Shown: positions 1 to 13,347, counted from the stretch's first letter. The stretch is 64,000 nucleotides of DNA from Blastomyces gilchristii SLH14081 (GCF_000003855.2 NW_003101660.1:626774-690773), one strand, 5' to 3'. Made by a program: numbers and translations. Notes: a model not told the origin generated them from the letters alone.

Positions 1-3000
1 AATTATTAAGAAGAGAGAGCTTGAGTATACTGATACTATAATAACTTAGAAAGAATTCAAGAACTTTCTACTGAATTAAATTAAAGATTACTATAACTGT
101 GACTTCACAGTAGTACAGTAGTTTAACTTATTATATTAATAGAATAATAAGAATTCTTCTGATTTCAATGTAAGATTTAAAGAATATTGAGAGAAATTAA
201 CTGATAATTTGAATTAATTAAAAATATAACTTTATCTTGTAAAGCTGACTTATAAGATGTAGATAATAATATCACAGTATCAGAGTTTATTAATTAATTA
301 TACTGAGCTTGTCAATCTGACTTTCTGAATCTATTTAAATAATCAATTCTCTGAGAAAAAGATTAATAAGATCTCTTCTAAGTAATTAATAATAGAATCT
401 AAACAGTACTGTGATAGCTTCAGTGTGAAGAAAGTAAAGAAGAATTTTAAGTATTCTGATTCTTCACTTACTATGAAGAAATATTAAAAAAGATTTAATA
501 AAGATCTCTATTTTAACTATGAAGCTGATAATCACTATACTAGTAATTATAAGAAGCTGAAGAAGAGAAGAAACTGAGAAGATATTTTCTTAAAGTTAAC
601 TTCTCTTCTGATAAATATATCTATAGAAGATAAAGAAGAGAAAGAAATAAAGAATTGATAATTCTCATATCTCTGAGTTTATATTACAATTATAATGTAT
701 ACTCTGAATAAGAAGATATCAGTGAGATGTCTACTCAACTTCAGAATGAATATTAACTTTATATTCTATTTCTTTTCTTTAATGAAGAGTTGAAAGAAGA
801 TAGATCTATCAGATCATATAAAATTTATTAATAAAATAAAGTATCATTATTTTGACATAATTCAAGTGAAGTGTATAATCACAGACTTAGAAGAAATCTT
901 CAAGAAAAACAGTCTACTTCTTCATACAGTTAATATTATAGATGAGAATATTATTTTAGATCTTTTATAATTAAGAGAAAATAATTCTCTTATTGACTGA
1001 GTTACTCAGATATAATAATACTGTCTTACTAATGAAGAGATAGTGATAGAGAAATCTGAAGAGTTTCATTGAAAGAATCTTGAGAAAAAGATAAAGTCAA
1101 TATACTATATAGTAGATGATTAAGACTTGAGAATAGATAAAGAAGTTATCACTCTTACTGCAAGATTAGCAGTAGTATTTATTATTAAAGATGAATGAAT
1201 ATAATATTACTTTATAGATTATAAGAATATCTTTTTAAAAAGAGAAGTAGTGAAGTTTTCTGATATTAAAATATAATATAAGATTTGTCTTGAAGATGAT
1301 GTAACAGTACTGTATAAGTCTCTTTATAACTTATCTGTAAAGAAATTAAATGTTCTGTGTAAATATCTTAAGAAAGTGCAATTAAAGAACTGAATATACT
1401 TATTAAAGAGTTCAGCAGAGACATCTCTACTCTTTATACTTAAGAAGAACAGTAGACTATATTTATATGTAGACTATAGAGATCTCAATAAGATGATAAT
1501 TAAGAATTACTATTCATTATCATTAGTTAACAAGATAATTGATTGATTATCTGAAGTAAAGATATTTACAAAGATTGATATACAGAATATCTATCATAGA
1601 ATCAGAGTTAATAAAGATAATATTTAAAAAATAACTTTTTATATCAAGAACAGTAACTTTGAATATCTTGTTTTATCTTTTAATCTTTGTAATACTTCAG
1701 TCATCTTTCAGATCTATATAAATAAGACACTGCAGAGCCTTGTTGACATCTTCTGTATAATATAGTTAGATAACATTCTAATCTTCTCAAAAACAGAGAA
1801 AGAACATGATACTCATATTTAAGAAGTATTAAGTCACTTAAGACAGTATTAACTCTATACAAACACTGAAAAATACTCATTCTACATACAGAAGATTGAT
1901 TTCTTAAATTATATTATTAAGATAAACAGTATTTCAATGAATAGAAGCTGAGTCTTCATTATTAAGAACTGACTGATACTGCAGATATATTATAAGATAC
2001 AGATATTTCTAAAATTTATGAATTTCTACAGATGATTCATCTATATATATTCATAGATTACTGTCTCTCTTACAGATCTGTTAAAGAGAAGTGTGAAAGA
2101 CAGAAAAATGAGACTGTTTATTCTCATTCAAGACACTGTACAGATATTTGTAGAATTAAAACAAGCTTTTACAGATATTATAATACTGAATCACTTTAAC
2201 TCTGACTTACTTAGTCAGTGTGAGACTGATACATTTAAGAATGAGATCTGTGAAATCTTTTCACAGTTGACACTGAAGATCTTTAACATTGAAAGAATTA
2301 GAGAATAATTATCTCTGAGAATACAGATAATGAAATGTCTGTAAGAGAAGACTTTTTCATAGAGTCTATAAGACACTATAAATAAAGATCAGTGATCTTC
2401 TTCTTTAAGAAGTTATCACTTATATAGAGAAGATATAATACTCATAATTAAGAGATATTAGTAATTATTAAATTCTTTAAGATCTGATAATATTATCTTT
2501 AGAGTAGTAAGTACTCAGTGTAAGTTCTTACTAATTAAATAAATCTATATTACTTCTTAATAATAAAGAGCTTAACAAAATGTTAAGTCAGATAAATGAA
2601 GCTGCTTTCAGAGTATAATTTCTATATCTGATATCATTCAGATCAGCTTAATTCTACTGATATACTATCTAAATAGTCTGATTATAATATTATTAATACA
2701 GAGAAGAATTCTATAAAAGAATCTCTATTATCACTGTAGAAGAAGCTAACTACAGAGAATTAAGATTCTCTAAAGCTTGAAAATAGCACTGATAAGACAG
2801 CTGTATAATTTAGTATAGAAGATGAAAGAAAACTCAGATCTCTGCAGAGAACTAACACTGAAGATTATAAACTTCTTATATTATATCTTACTATCATTGA
2901 ATTAATAAAGAATAAAACAGTCTATAATCTTTCAATCTGACTACTTTTAAAATTCATTGATAAATTATAGAAGAGGAATATCTCTACTACAGCTTGAATT

Positions 3001-4500
3001 CAGAAGTTGAAGAAGAAAGAATCTGATTTAAACTTGAAAGAGACAGACTCTGAGTAGAGCAGTGTTACTAAGAAATCAAGTCACTGATAACTAGAAGAAT
3101 ATAAACTTCTACTACTGAATAATTCAGTCTTTATCTCTTATAGCAGAGCAGTGTGTCAGAAGTTATTAAGAATTCATTATAATAATTCTCATACAGAACA
3201 CTTCAGATTAGAGAAGACTAAGAAGCTTCTAAAATATAAATATATTTAAGACAAGCTCTGAGCAGATATTAAAGAGTATATTAAGACTTATAATATCTAT
3301 TAAAGAATAAAGATTCTGTGATATAAGTAATATAGTAAGTTGATATCACTATCTATTTCAAAGAGTTTATAACAGAATCTATTGATGAATTTCATAGTTA
3401 ATCTACTGAAGTTGATAAGAGTTAAAGAATATGACTCAATTTTAATCATTATTAACTACTTTATAAAGATGATTAAATATATCTCTACTTATAAAAAGAT
3501 TAAAGCCTCTGAATTGACTAATCTGTTTTTAGATATTATTATTTATAATCACAGTGCTCTGAAATTATTAATAATAAATTAAGAATTTCTCTTCATCAGT
3601 AAATACTGATCAGCTTTTTATTATCATCTTATAATAAGATATCTTCTCAGTACTGTATTTCATCTGCAGACAGATAGTCAGACTGAATACTAGAATCAGA
3701 CACTAGAACAGCATCTTCAAGTGTTCTATTCATATTATCAGAATAATTAACTTAAACATCTTCTAATTACTGAATTTATATATAATAATGTAAAGAATGT
3801 AATCTTAAAGATATCTTCTTTCTATGCTTATTATAAATATAATTCTTCATTACTCAGTGATATCACAGATAACATTTCAAAGAAGAGAATAGACAGTCAG
3901 AATATTGAATAGATACAGAGAACAGAGTACTTCTCAGTATTAAAAGTAAAAATAAGATTAAAACTTTTAAATAAAATTCATAAGAAGATGATGAAAAGTA
4001 TTTACTATACTCAGAAGTAGTAGATAGAATACTATAATTGAAAACATCTTTTAATGAAGTTCTTGATAGAGAATCAAGTACTACTTGCAGTAAAGAATAT
4101 CAAGATAATAAGACTATATAAGAAGCTCAGTGAGTAATAACTAGAATCTTTCTCAGTAATAAGAGTGATAGATAAATAAATATATAAGTTAAAATTATTC
4201 TCAGAATTGAAATCAATTTATTCTGTTTTTCACATTTTCTATTTAAAGCTTTATAAATAATATCTTGAGACAGAGCTATCTCAGCTGAATAATATTGAAA
4301 TTGAGAATGATACTGAATATCTTATGAAGAAAATATTAAATAAGTGAATATATTACAGCAAGCTTCAATATCTTATAAAATAAGAAGATTATTCATTATC
4401 AGAGAATTCATGAGAATTACTTAAGTATTTGAAAAATGCTGAGAAAGAGATTGTAAGCTATGAGACAGCTAGTAGAGACTATCTCATTATATATCAGAGA
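1..4500 (+). pseudogene. Element A gag-pol remnant (gag knuckle, RT, RNase H, integrase, chromodomain)
   Basis: A reading frame broken by many stops. A gag CCHC knuckle at 509-550 has all three Cys changed to Tyr (Y-x2-Y-x4-H-x4-Y). RT lies at about 1450-1950 in the same frame; its catalytic box at 1766-1785 reads LDNILIF, so the second Asp of the expected YLDD is lost. An RNase H-like stretch is open at 2093-2308. The integrase core is open at 3382-3582 in another frame, with the first two catalytic Asp both read as Asn, and a TDSQTE segment follows at about 3665. A chromodomain-like tail (LIK-stop-EDYSLSENS) is at about 4370-4415. The function in life was reverse transcription and integration; no active protein is possible. 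Family assignment is secure; exact start and end are approximate. Confidence 0.85.
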
Positions 4501-5704
4501 TGTTGAGTAAGAAATACTGCTTAAGACTTCTTATTTTTTCTTAAAGAATTTTTTTAGAGATGATCTCACAGTAATAAGCTGATGTCTTATAAACTCTATA
4601 GTACTCTTCTTTTATTTTCTCTCAAAGAGGTTTTTAGAAGTTTAATAAGACTATACAAGTATAAAACTCCTGAAGTGATTAGAGAAAAGAGATATTTAAA
4701 ATTAATAAAAAGATTAATATTATTAATTCATAGACTGCTGCTATTTTAATGAGATCACAGCTCACTGAAAAAGTAAAAAGAGAGAATCTCAGAGTCTACT
4801 TATCAATAATTACATTCTCATTAAACTCATTTTTCACTGTTAAAGTCTTTAATATCAGTATCTTTATCTGCTGAGAAGTTAGTACTGTGACACTGCAGAG
4901 AAGCATACTGTAGAAGAGTATATATGAAGAGTATAAGAGATACTGAAATTATTAACTTATTAACTTATAAAGTATCTTAATTATCTGCTTCAACTGAAGT
5001 GAGATTCTCTTTAATCAGTGATTAATCTTTATAGTGCTTTTAATAGTAGTGCTGACTGACTTCTTCTTAAGATCAGTCATTCTGAGATGTTTTTTCATCT
5101 CAGAGACTTATATTTTTATCTTCTTTTACAGATGAGTAAGAGAAACCTCTTCAATCTTAATAGAATTTATCAATACTTAAAGCTCTGAGACTCTTACTCT
5201 GTACTGCTTGAATATCTGAGCTTTTTATCAGAATTAATATGATATCTTCTTATAGAGTAGATAATACTTACAGAGAGACAGAAGTTATTATTACAGATAT
5301 AATAAAAATAATGAGAGTAAGAGAAGAGATAGATATATAAAATTCTCTCTTTCTTCAGCTGCTTAGTATAGTGTAGATATGTAATAATACTGATCAGAGA
5401 CTGTATCAGAGTCTTCTCACAGAGAGAAGATAAAGAAACTGCAGAACTCTGCAGACTTAACTTAACAGTATTTCAAGCAGAGCTCAGATATGTTATAAGA
5501 GAGAAACTATAAATTAAGCTTCTCAGAGTCACTGTCTCTGAAATCAAGCTCTCTCTGAGATTCTCTCTGAATGATCACACAGAGTCATACATTACTGTGT
5601 TAACTGAGAGAGAAGGCAGCATTACAATAGTAATAGAGAGAATAGAGAAAGAATCAGATATAGATGAACTGACTGACAGAAGAAATAATATTTCACTGTA
5701 AGAT

Positions 5705-6313
5705 ATGATAACTACTGCTGCAGCTGTAAGAGAAGCAGAAGAAGAAGAAGAAGAAGAAGAAAATGTGATAATAAGAGTGATGCTTTCACAGTCTATTAAC
5801 ACTGCTGTCTCTGCCTTCAATCAGAGACTGCAGCTGCATCATAAAGATATTTATTATTTACTAGAAAATGTCAGAATAAGTTTCTTATTATCTCTCAAGA
5901 ATGATACTCTCATGCACTCACTATTACAGATGAGAGAGAGGAAAAGAAAAATATTTCATAGAGAGAGAGAATCTTTTCAAAAAATCCTGTCACTACTGTT
6001 AACTTTATCTCTAAAATACATCACTTTTATAGAGAATTTTATATATAGAATGAAATATAATAAGAGATCTGTAAGTCACTTATTAACTACATTTTTCATA
6101 TCTCAAATTAATATATATAAGAAACTCACTTATCATATATTTGATTTGAATGAAGATGAGAAAAGAAAGATCTACACAGTCAGTAGAAAAACTCATCTAT
6201 TTCTTTGTATTATATATAACATATACACTGTTAAATCAGTGAGTAACTATTACTATATAATAAAGATAATTTCTAATCTGATAATCTTAAGAGTATCAGA
6301 AATATATCTTTAA
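5705..6313 (+). pseudogene. Element A extra ORF between chromodomain and 3' LTR (unknown function)
   Basis: This frame stays open for 202 codons in DNA where other coding frames are full of stops. It contains an acidic run of about nine Glu (around 5733-5760), then a basic, Leu-rich part with the segment MHSLLQMRERKRK. The same protein is recognisable in element C (11688-12072, minus) and in part in element B (13348-13671, minus), always between pol and the 3' LTR and in pol's orientation. I recognise no domain. It may be a separate third ORF or the C-terminal end of the polyprotein. The start codon is uncertain because similar sequence continues upstream in other copies. Confidence 0.55.
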
Positions 6314-6325
6314 AGAAGAGAGTAT

Positions 6326-6869
6326 TATCACATTTCTGACTGTGTCAAGACTCTGCTACAGTTTCACACAGCTCATTACTTTTATATGAATAATTTCATT
6401 TATTCTGTAGATTATTTAAACTGGTTTTTAATCACTCTATAATATTATTCAGATATATCATAGAAAGATCTGATTGATGAATAAGAGAATCTCACTTTTA
6501 TACAAGATTAGTAGATTACTCTTTCTTGATAGTAAGATGCTGCTGAGATATTACTCTGGTTATTCTTACTCATGAAATGAGAGAAGAGTATCAGCTTATT
6601 ATCTATATAGAATAATTAGATGCTGACTTCTTATCAAAGAAGTCAGTAATTCATTTTTCTTCTACTGAAATATATATAAGAGTTACTGTGTTTCTCATAT
6701 AATCTTCTTAGTATACTAAGTATCATATCTGTGATATTCTCACAATAACTCTGTAGCTCATGAGCTTGCTATTCAAGCAAGATAGTCAAGCTCACTTATA
6801 CAGCTTTTTAAACAACTATCTCTATGTGACACCGCTGACTAGCCACCGCTTCGGTTCCATCATGTTACA
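6326..6869 (-). repeat. Right LTR of element A (544 bp)
   Basis: Same 544-bp length as both LTRs of element C, in inverted orientation, as expected because A's pol runs on the plus strand. Its outer edge (about 6826-6869) keeps CpG and CpC, whereas the inner edge at 6326 is fully mutated. It ends GTTACA, the complement of the TGTAAC start of the other copies. Confidence 0.9.
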
Positions 6870-7499
6870 ATAGTTATATAGAAAGATTCAGATCTGCAAT
6901 TCATAATTACTCTTTATTTACTGAAGTAATCTGACTATTCTGCAGAATTATTCACAGTGTAAGTAAATCTCTCTAGAGTAGTATAAATATCTCAGATCTA
7001 TTAATAGAATCTTATCTTCTTTTCTCTTTTTCTGTAACAGCTTTTATTCTTACAAACTATGAGTATTTCTCATTTATCTGTGAAGTGTTTTCACTTAGAT
7101 AACAGAGAGAGAGTGTTTCTGACAATATTTATATATTAATTCAAGAACTTCTCAAGAATAAAAAATTTTTTCAATTTCAATATCTTTATAAATAATATCT
7201 GATTACTATTAAGCTTCTTATAAGCATCTCTGCAACTTCTCTGATCACTTTTTACTGACTGATGAAGCAGAGATATTATCACTTATAATAGTATCTTTAT
7301 TCTTCTCAGTTCTGTCACTGCACTCAATCTTTGAGTCAGTAGTCAATTTCATGTCTTTCTCAGATCAGTCTCTGACTTTAAGTAGCACAGTTCTGTTCTT
7401 TACTGTAAGTCTCTCTGTAAGTAATTTCTTACAGATTCTAGCTAACAGTTCTTATAAAGCTCTCAGTGTTGTCAGTGTCTTCTATGACTCTGTGAATCT

Positions 7500-7960
7500 A
7501 TAATTATTCTTTCTCTGTTCATACAATCTCTGATCAGGTATATATAAATATGTTTAGATTCTCTATTAATGATTCTCACACTGCAGCACATTTCTGCAAT
7601 CTTATTATCAATGAGAGATGAGTTCTCAGATATCTGTAAAATTCACATAATTAAGACAATGCAAATGTCATGAATTTGTAACAAGAGTTGATCTGAGTAG
7701 ATAAGCTCTCTCTTCATATCTTAATTATTTTCAGGCTGAATACTTCAGCATAACTAAGAGAGTAGACATAGCTTTATAAGAGATATCTGATCACACATAC
7801 AGACAGCCAGCTCTTAAGACTCTGTCACAACTGTGTGTACTCTGATATTCAGCTTCTCTGAAGTCTGTGTATTTTTAACAGTCTTTATGCTAAATGCAAT
7901 AATTGTCTGTATTATAAGTATAATACTTTCTGCTTCTTTGAAGAAGAAAATTGATAGTTA
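7500..7960 (-). pseudogene. Element D coding-like tail downstream of the chromodomain
   Basis: A single minus-strand frame runs for about 150 codons, interrupted only by stops explainable as Trp or Gln codons mutated to TGA or TAA. It contains the segments IIAFSIKTVKNTQT and IRVHTVVTES. I recognise no domain. Its place, after the chromodomain, parallels the extra ORF of family 1. It could also be the mutated remains of an unrelated insertion. Confidence 0.35.
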
Positions 7961-8259
7961 TGAGAGAATTAAATATCATAGATATTGAGAATATGAGTGT
8001 GAGTTTTCTTTATTTTTTCTTTATTAATCTCTAAATTATATTCACAGTTCTGTTTCTATTTTCTTATTTTTTAGCTTTAATAAGAATATGATTTCTTCTT
8101 CTCTTTATATACATCACAGACTGTTCATCTCAGTAGAAACTCATTATCTTATAGATTAGAATTTACAAATGACAGTATTAATATCTTTATTACAATCAGA
8201 TTCTTAGTGAAGACTGTATTATTCTGACTTATCAGAATTTACAGTATAAAAGTTATGTC

Positions 8260-10602
8260 TTAACTTCTACAGATATCTTATCTGCTTAGATAATTCTTAA
8301 GTGAACTCATTCATCTTATCAGAATACTCTTATCACTGAATCTTAAATCAGAGCTTATAATCTCACTTCTCTAAGTTAATAATCTCTTTAATCTGATATT
8401 CTCTTTCACTCTCTAGTACTTCATGAACAGAGTGATAAGTCACAGAGTTCTCTTCTAAGAATTTCTTATATTTATAAAGTAAAGAGATATGAAAAACATT
8501 ATATATCTATAACTCAGATAACAGTTTCAATCTATAGAATAGTGAGCTAACTTTCTTTATAATCTTATAAGACTCTGTTTATAAGAGATTCAGCTTCTTA
8601 CTAGATCTCTGTATAATGATATTTTCTAAACTCAGTCAGACTCTATCATCTTTTTTAAAACTCTTTATAATATACTTGAAGTCATAGTATCTCTTCTAAT
8701 ACTCTTGAGTCTTTCTCAAGAATTTGTGAACTTTCTTCTGAATATTCTGAATTCTCTCAGCTTATTCACAGATATCATCACACTCTATAGTATACTCTCA
8801 TGAGTTTATCAAGATTATCTGCAGATAAGTCTCAGTAAGTATCTCAAAGAGAGTTTTATCTATACTAACATACTTTGAGTTATTGTATATAAACTCTGTA
8901 AGTGATAATCAATGCACTCAGTCATTCTGATTGTAATTGATAAAGTACTACAGATACTATTTTAATATACTTATCAGACATTCTGTCTGATCATCTGTCT
9001 ATTAATGAAAAGTCATACTTAGATCTTATAAGATCTTCAGTATAGTTATTAGATCAGATCAGAACTTCTCTATAAAGATTGATTCTCTATCTGAGATAAT
9101 ATTTACAGATAATTCATATAACTGAATCATATTATAGATAAAGATATGAGCTAAATTCTTTAACTTTAAGTTCTTATAGATGAGTATAAAGTGTGTTATC
9201 TTGATAAAGTAATTCACTATCATCAATACACTGTTAAAGCAGATATTATATATATTCTTGCTTTCAGAAAGACTTATAAAAATGTTTATTTCTAGCTATT
9301 CTCAAGATTTTCATAAGATAAGTAGAGAAGTAAGTTCTTTATATAATCTGAACTGCACTACTTATAAACTCTGATAAATAGTATAAGAATTCACTATCTT
9401 CTTCATAAGTTCTTGTATCTTCAGTCAGAAGTATTTTCTTATAAGTAACTTATAAGTTCTAGTATCTGTAAAATGACTTACTAGAGAAGAGTCATGATAT
9501 CTTTTAATAAGTTCTATGTATAGAAACTCATTTATAGATATATAAATTCAGCTCTCTCTTTATAAGAGACTATTTAAGTCTCTTTAATTCTTTATTTCTG
9601 CAGAATTAATCTCTGCTGTGAGCAGTTTTTAAATATACTGAGTATATTTATTCTTCAGTTATAGTTCAGACAATCTGAATAGAAGATCTTATAAAGACTT
9701 ATACTCTGTTTCTTCTTACATCAGATCTTCTGCAGTACTTCTCAAAGTCTGTAAATTCTTCAGATTATAGATACTCTCTTCAAGAATTCTCACAGAGATT
9801 CTCAGAGTATTGACTCTTAGTATTATAGAGAGTAATTATACAGACTTCTTCTCTTTCTTCTCTTTCTTTTCTCATAGAGAATTAAGAGACTCTTCAGTCA
9901 ATCTCTTTATAACACTCAGTCTGAGCATCTTATAAAGCTTTTCTATCTTCTCTAGTCTCTCTGTATCTGTTGCTCTGATCTTCTTAACATAGTCTGATCT
10001 GTAAGAGAGTCTGTCTGCTAAGTTCTTAGTTCTCTTGATATATTCTATCTTGAATCAGAACTCACTCAGTCTCTGAGCTCAGTAAATCTACTACTGTGAG
10101 AGTTTCTTGATTGAAGTAAACTATCATAAGCTGTTATAATTAGTTCTAACAGTAATCACTGTTATAAGACTCTTAAAGTAGTGATATCAGTGATGAAAGA
10201 ATTTCACTATTATAAGAAACTTCTGATTATGAATATTATAGTTAATCTTCATGAGTTACATCTTCTATGAGAAAAAGACTACTGAAACTCAGTCCTTATT
10301 TAACTCTAGTTATAAGACTATTTCTGAAATTGTAAAGAAGAAGATATCTATCTTTAATCTGATTAAGAGTAAGAGATCAAAGTGAAACAGTATTACTATG
10401 TTTATAAATATCTGTTTTAATCTTGTAAAGACTCTGTAAGCTTCTGAAATAAGAAAGTTCTCACAGCTCTCTCTTCTTAATAATCTTTTTATTCTCTATT
10501 CATAGAGTAACTTCTTCTTATTTTCATTCTTCAGCATGTCTGTAAGAGTTAAGAAGATTCTTATAAACACAAAGATAAACTGTCTATAGAAATTCACAAA
10601 GC
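8260..10602 (-). pseudogene. Element D RNase H, integrase and chromodomain remnant
   Basis: Read on the minus strand, the RT thumb begins at the break (FVNFYRQFI-like) and RNase H follows to about 9900. The integrase C-terminal half lies at about 8500-9000 and includes TDQTE and an AERIQNIQKKVHKFL segment typical of gypsy integrases. A chromodomain-like end (stop-EYSDKMNEFT) is at about 8290-8360. Many Trp and Gln codons have become stops. The protein families are clear; domain borders are approximate. Confidence 0.75.
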
Positions 10603-11146
10603 TGTAACGTGGCGGAACCGAAGCGGTGGCTAGTCAGCAGTATTATGTAGAGGTAGTTGTTTGAGAAGCTGTATAAGTGAGCTTGACTATCTTGCTTGAA
10701 TAGTAAGCTTGTGAGCTACAGAGTTATTGCAAGAATATCACAGATATGATACTTAGTATACTAAGAAGATTGTATAAGAAATGCAGTAACTCTTATATAT
10801 ATTTCAGTAGAAGAAAAATGAATCACTGACTTCTTTAATAAGAAGTCAGCATCTAATTATTCTATACAGATAATAAGCTGATACTCTTCTCTCCTTTCAT
10901 GAGTAAGAATAACCAGAGTAATATCTCAGCAGTATCTTACTATCAAGAAAGAGTAATCTGCTGATCTTGTATAAAAGTGAGATTCTCTTATTCATCAATC
11001 AGATCTTTCTATAATATATCTGAATAATATTATAGAGTGATTGAAAACCAGTTTAAATAATCTACAGAATAAATGAAATTATTCATATGAAAGTAATAAG
11101 CTGTGTGAAACTGCAGCAGAGTCTTGACACAGTCAGAGATGTGATA
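10603..11146 (+). repeat. Left LTR of element C (544 bp)
   Basis: Starts TGTAACGTGGCGG and ends GTGATA, mutated from GTGACA. The outer 50 bp keeps several CpG and CpC steps; the inner end is mutated. The length equals that of C's other LTR exactly. Because C is on the minus strand this is the 3' LTR. Confidence 0.92.
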
Positions 11147-11254
11147 ATACTCTCTTCTTTAAAGATATAGTTCTGATACTCTTAAGATTATCAGATTAGA
11201 AATTATCTTTATTATATAGTAATAGTTACTCACTGATTTAACAGTGTATATGTT

Positions 11255-11760
11255 TAGACTGACCGTGTGACCGTGTCTGAGACCAGGACCAGATTTTTTG
11301 ATAGTTTCATTATCAATTCAACTGATTCCATTACACGGTTTTAACATTAGATAGTAGTCTCATACTGTTTCAGTGAGACTTACTGTCTACTCTTGTCACA
11401 TTTTCCAAATGGGACCATGATTTCCACTTCTCAATTTAAATTATTTTTATTGCTTTAAATGACTTTAAATCTCATTTGAGTGTTATCAAAAAGTGTTACT
11501 TTTTAAAAAATTAAAAATAGTCTAAAAAAAACCTTAAAATGTCTAAAAATAGTAACTTTATGCCAAGAATAGAACTAAATGGGACCAAATGGAACCACTT
11601 TCTTATTTTTTTCAAGTCATGGTTTCATTTTAAGATCTGATATATAGTCACTTTACATGTTTTTTTAATAGCCAGTCCCAGCGGGATTCACGTCAAGAAA
11701 TGTATGAGACCAGACCAAATGAGATCAAATGTGAAATTCATGATCTCAGCAGCCAGTCTA
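11255..11760. mobile_element. MITE copy 1 (506 bp, hAT-like, 8-bp duplication)
   Basis: A 506-bp unit starting TAGACTGACCG and ending CCAGTCTA. The ends form a short imperfect inverted repeat. It is flanked by the 8-bp direct repeat TATATGTT at 11247-11254 and 11761-11768. The homologous region of element B (12834 onward) lacks the insert, which gives an empty site. No ORF longer than chance is seen. The 8-bp duplication is typical of the hAT superfamily; no transposase is present, so that assignment is an inference. Confidence 0.85.
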
Positions 11761-12072
11761 TATATGTTATATATAATACAAAGAAATAGATGAGTTTTTC
11801 TGCTGACTGTGTAGATCTTTCTTTTCTCATCTTTATTCAAATTAAACATATGATAAGTGAGTTTCTTATATATCAATTTGAAATGTGAAAAATATAGTTA
11901 ATAAATAACTTACAGATCTCTCATCATATTCTGTTCTATATATAAAATTCTCTGTAAAAGTGATGTATTTTAGAGATAAAGCTAACAGTAGTGACAGGAT
12001 TTTTTGAAAAGATCTTTCTCTCTTATGAAACATTTTTCTCTCTCTCTCTCTCATCTGTAATAGTGAGTGCAT
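11688..12072 (-). pseudogene. Element C copy of the family-1 extra ORF (3' part)
   Basis: Two overlapping minus-strand open stretches (11866-12072 and 11688-11876) match the C-terminal two thirds of element A's 202-codon ORF, including the segments MHSLLQMRERERK and KRKIYTVSRKTHLF. The last part runs into the MITE (11760 and below), so its 3' end is replaced. The N-terminal part lies across the element B insertion. Function unknown. Confidence 0.5.
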
Positions 12073-12300
12073 GAAAGCATTGTTCTTGAGAGATAATAAG
12101 AGACTTATTCTGATATTTTCTAGTGAATAATAAACATCTTCATGATGCAGCTGCAGTCTCTGTGACTGTTAAGAAAGCTCAGTTAAAGATGAAGACAGTG
12201 ATATTAACAGATCACAGAAGCATTACTTTCATTATTATATCTTTTTCTTCTTCTTCTTCCTCTACTTCTCTTACAGTCACAGCAGTAGTCATTATATCTT

Positions 12301-12833
12301 TGTAACGTGACGGAACCGAAGCGGTGGCTAGTCAGCGGCGTCATGTAGAAGTAGTTGTTTGAGAAGCTGTATAAGTGAGCTTGACTATCTTGCTTGAATA
12401 GTGAGCTTGTAGACTACAGAGTTATTATAAGAATATCACAGATATAGTACTTAGTATACTAAGAAGATTGTATGAGAAACACAGTAACTCTTATATATAT
12501 TTCAGTAGAAGAAAAATGAATCACTGACTTCTTTAATGAGAAGCCAGTATCTTGCTATTCTATATAGATAATGAGTGAATATTCTTCTCTCATTCTATGA
12601 GTAAGAATAGTCAGAGTGATATCTTAGCAGTATCTCATTATTAAGAAAGAGTAATCTGCTGATCTTATATAGAAGTAAGATTCTTATATTCATTAATCAG
12701 ATCTTTCTATGATATATCTGAATGATATCATAGAGTGATTGAAAACTGGTTCAGACAGAATGAAATTATCTGCATGAAAGTAATGAGCTGTATAAAATCA
12801 TAGCAGAGTCTTGACACAGCTGAGAATATAATA
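12301..12833 (+). repeat. Left LTR of element B (533 bp)
   Basis: Starts TGTAACGTGACGG directly after the duplication ATCTT. The first 45 bases keep CpG and CpC; the inner end (12834 side) is fully mutated. It is 11 bp shorter than the LTRs of A and C, the deletion falling at about 12750, and has the same length as B's right LTR. Confidence 0.92.
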
Positions 12834-13347
12834 ATACTCTCTTCTTTAAGAGTATAGTTCTGATACTCTCAAGATTACTGAATTGAGAGTTATCTTTGTT
12901 ATATAGCAACAGTTATTAACTGATTAATAGTACATGTACTGTGTGTGATATAAAGAAATAGATGAGTTTTTCTGCTAACTGTATAGATCTTTCTTTTCTC
13001 ATCTTTATTCAAATTAAACACATGATAAGTGAGTTTCTTATATATTGATTTAAAATGTGAAAAATGTAGTTAATAAGTGACTTATAGATCTCTTATCATA
13101 TTTCATTCTATATATAAAATTCTCTGTAAAAGTGATGTATTTTAGAGACAAAGCTAACAGTAGTAATAGAATTTTTTAAAAAGATCTTTCTCTTCTGTGA
13201 TATATTTTTCTTCTTTTCTCTCTTAATTACAACAGTGAGTGCATGAGAGTATTATTCTTAAAGAATAATAAAGAACTTATTCTGATATTTTCTAGTGAAT
13301 AAATATCTTCATGATGCAGCTGCAGTCTCTGTGACTGTTAAGAAAGC
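12834..13347 (-). other. Element B 3' region between extra ORF and LTR
   Basis: AT-rich family-1 sequence matching element A 5830-6325 in reverse. It includes the reverse of the purine run before the LTR and a degraded end of the extra ORF. Nothing else is visible. Confidence 0.6.

Larger units (their letters stand above)
1..6869 (+). mobile_element. Element A: Ty3/gypsy LTR retrotransposon (family 1), left end outside window
   Basis: Decayed chromoviral LTR retrotransposon. Remnants appear in the order gag zinc knuckle, RT, RNase H, integrase, chromodomain, extra ORF and right LTR, all on the plus strand. Two minus-strand relatives (B and C) in this window align with it along its length. 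A purine run, AAAGAAGAGAG, precedes the right LTR at about 6312-6322 and fits a polypurine tract. The left LTR is not in the window, so the target-site duplication cannot be checked. Every coding domain carries stops of the kind expected from C-to-T or G-to-A mutation, so the element is dead. Confidence 0.9.
6870..10602 (-). mobile_element. Element D, left piece: 3' half of a family-2 Ty3/gypsy element
   Basis: Minus-strand remnant with RNase H next to the break at 10602, then integrase, a chromodomain and a downstream coding-like tail. It is cut from its RT half (29210-30606) by element C. Joining the two sides at the 5-bp duplication AAAGC continues the RT thumb/RNase H reading. The left end is bounded by element A's LTR, so D's own 3' LTR is not seen. 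The stretch 6870-7440 is AT-rich and I see no recognisable domain there. Confidence 0.8.

Noticed and set aside
10603..12833. Tandem LTR arrangement (two LTRs about 1.1 kb apart)
   Set aside because: The two belong to different elements: the lengths differ (544 and 533 bp) and the duplication ATCTT marks B's insertion into C.
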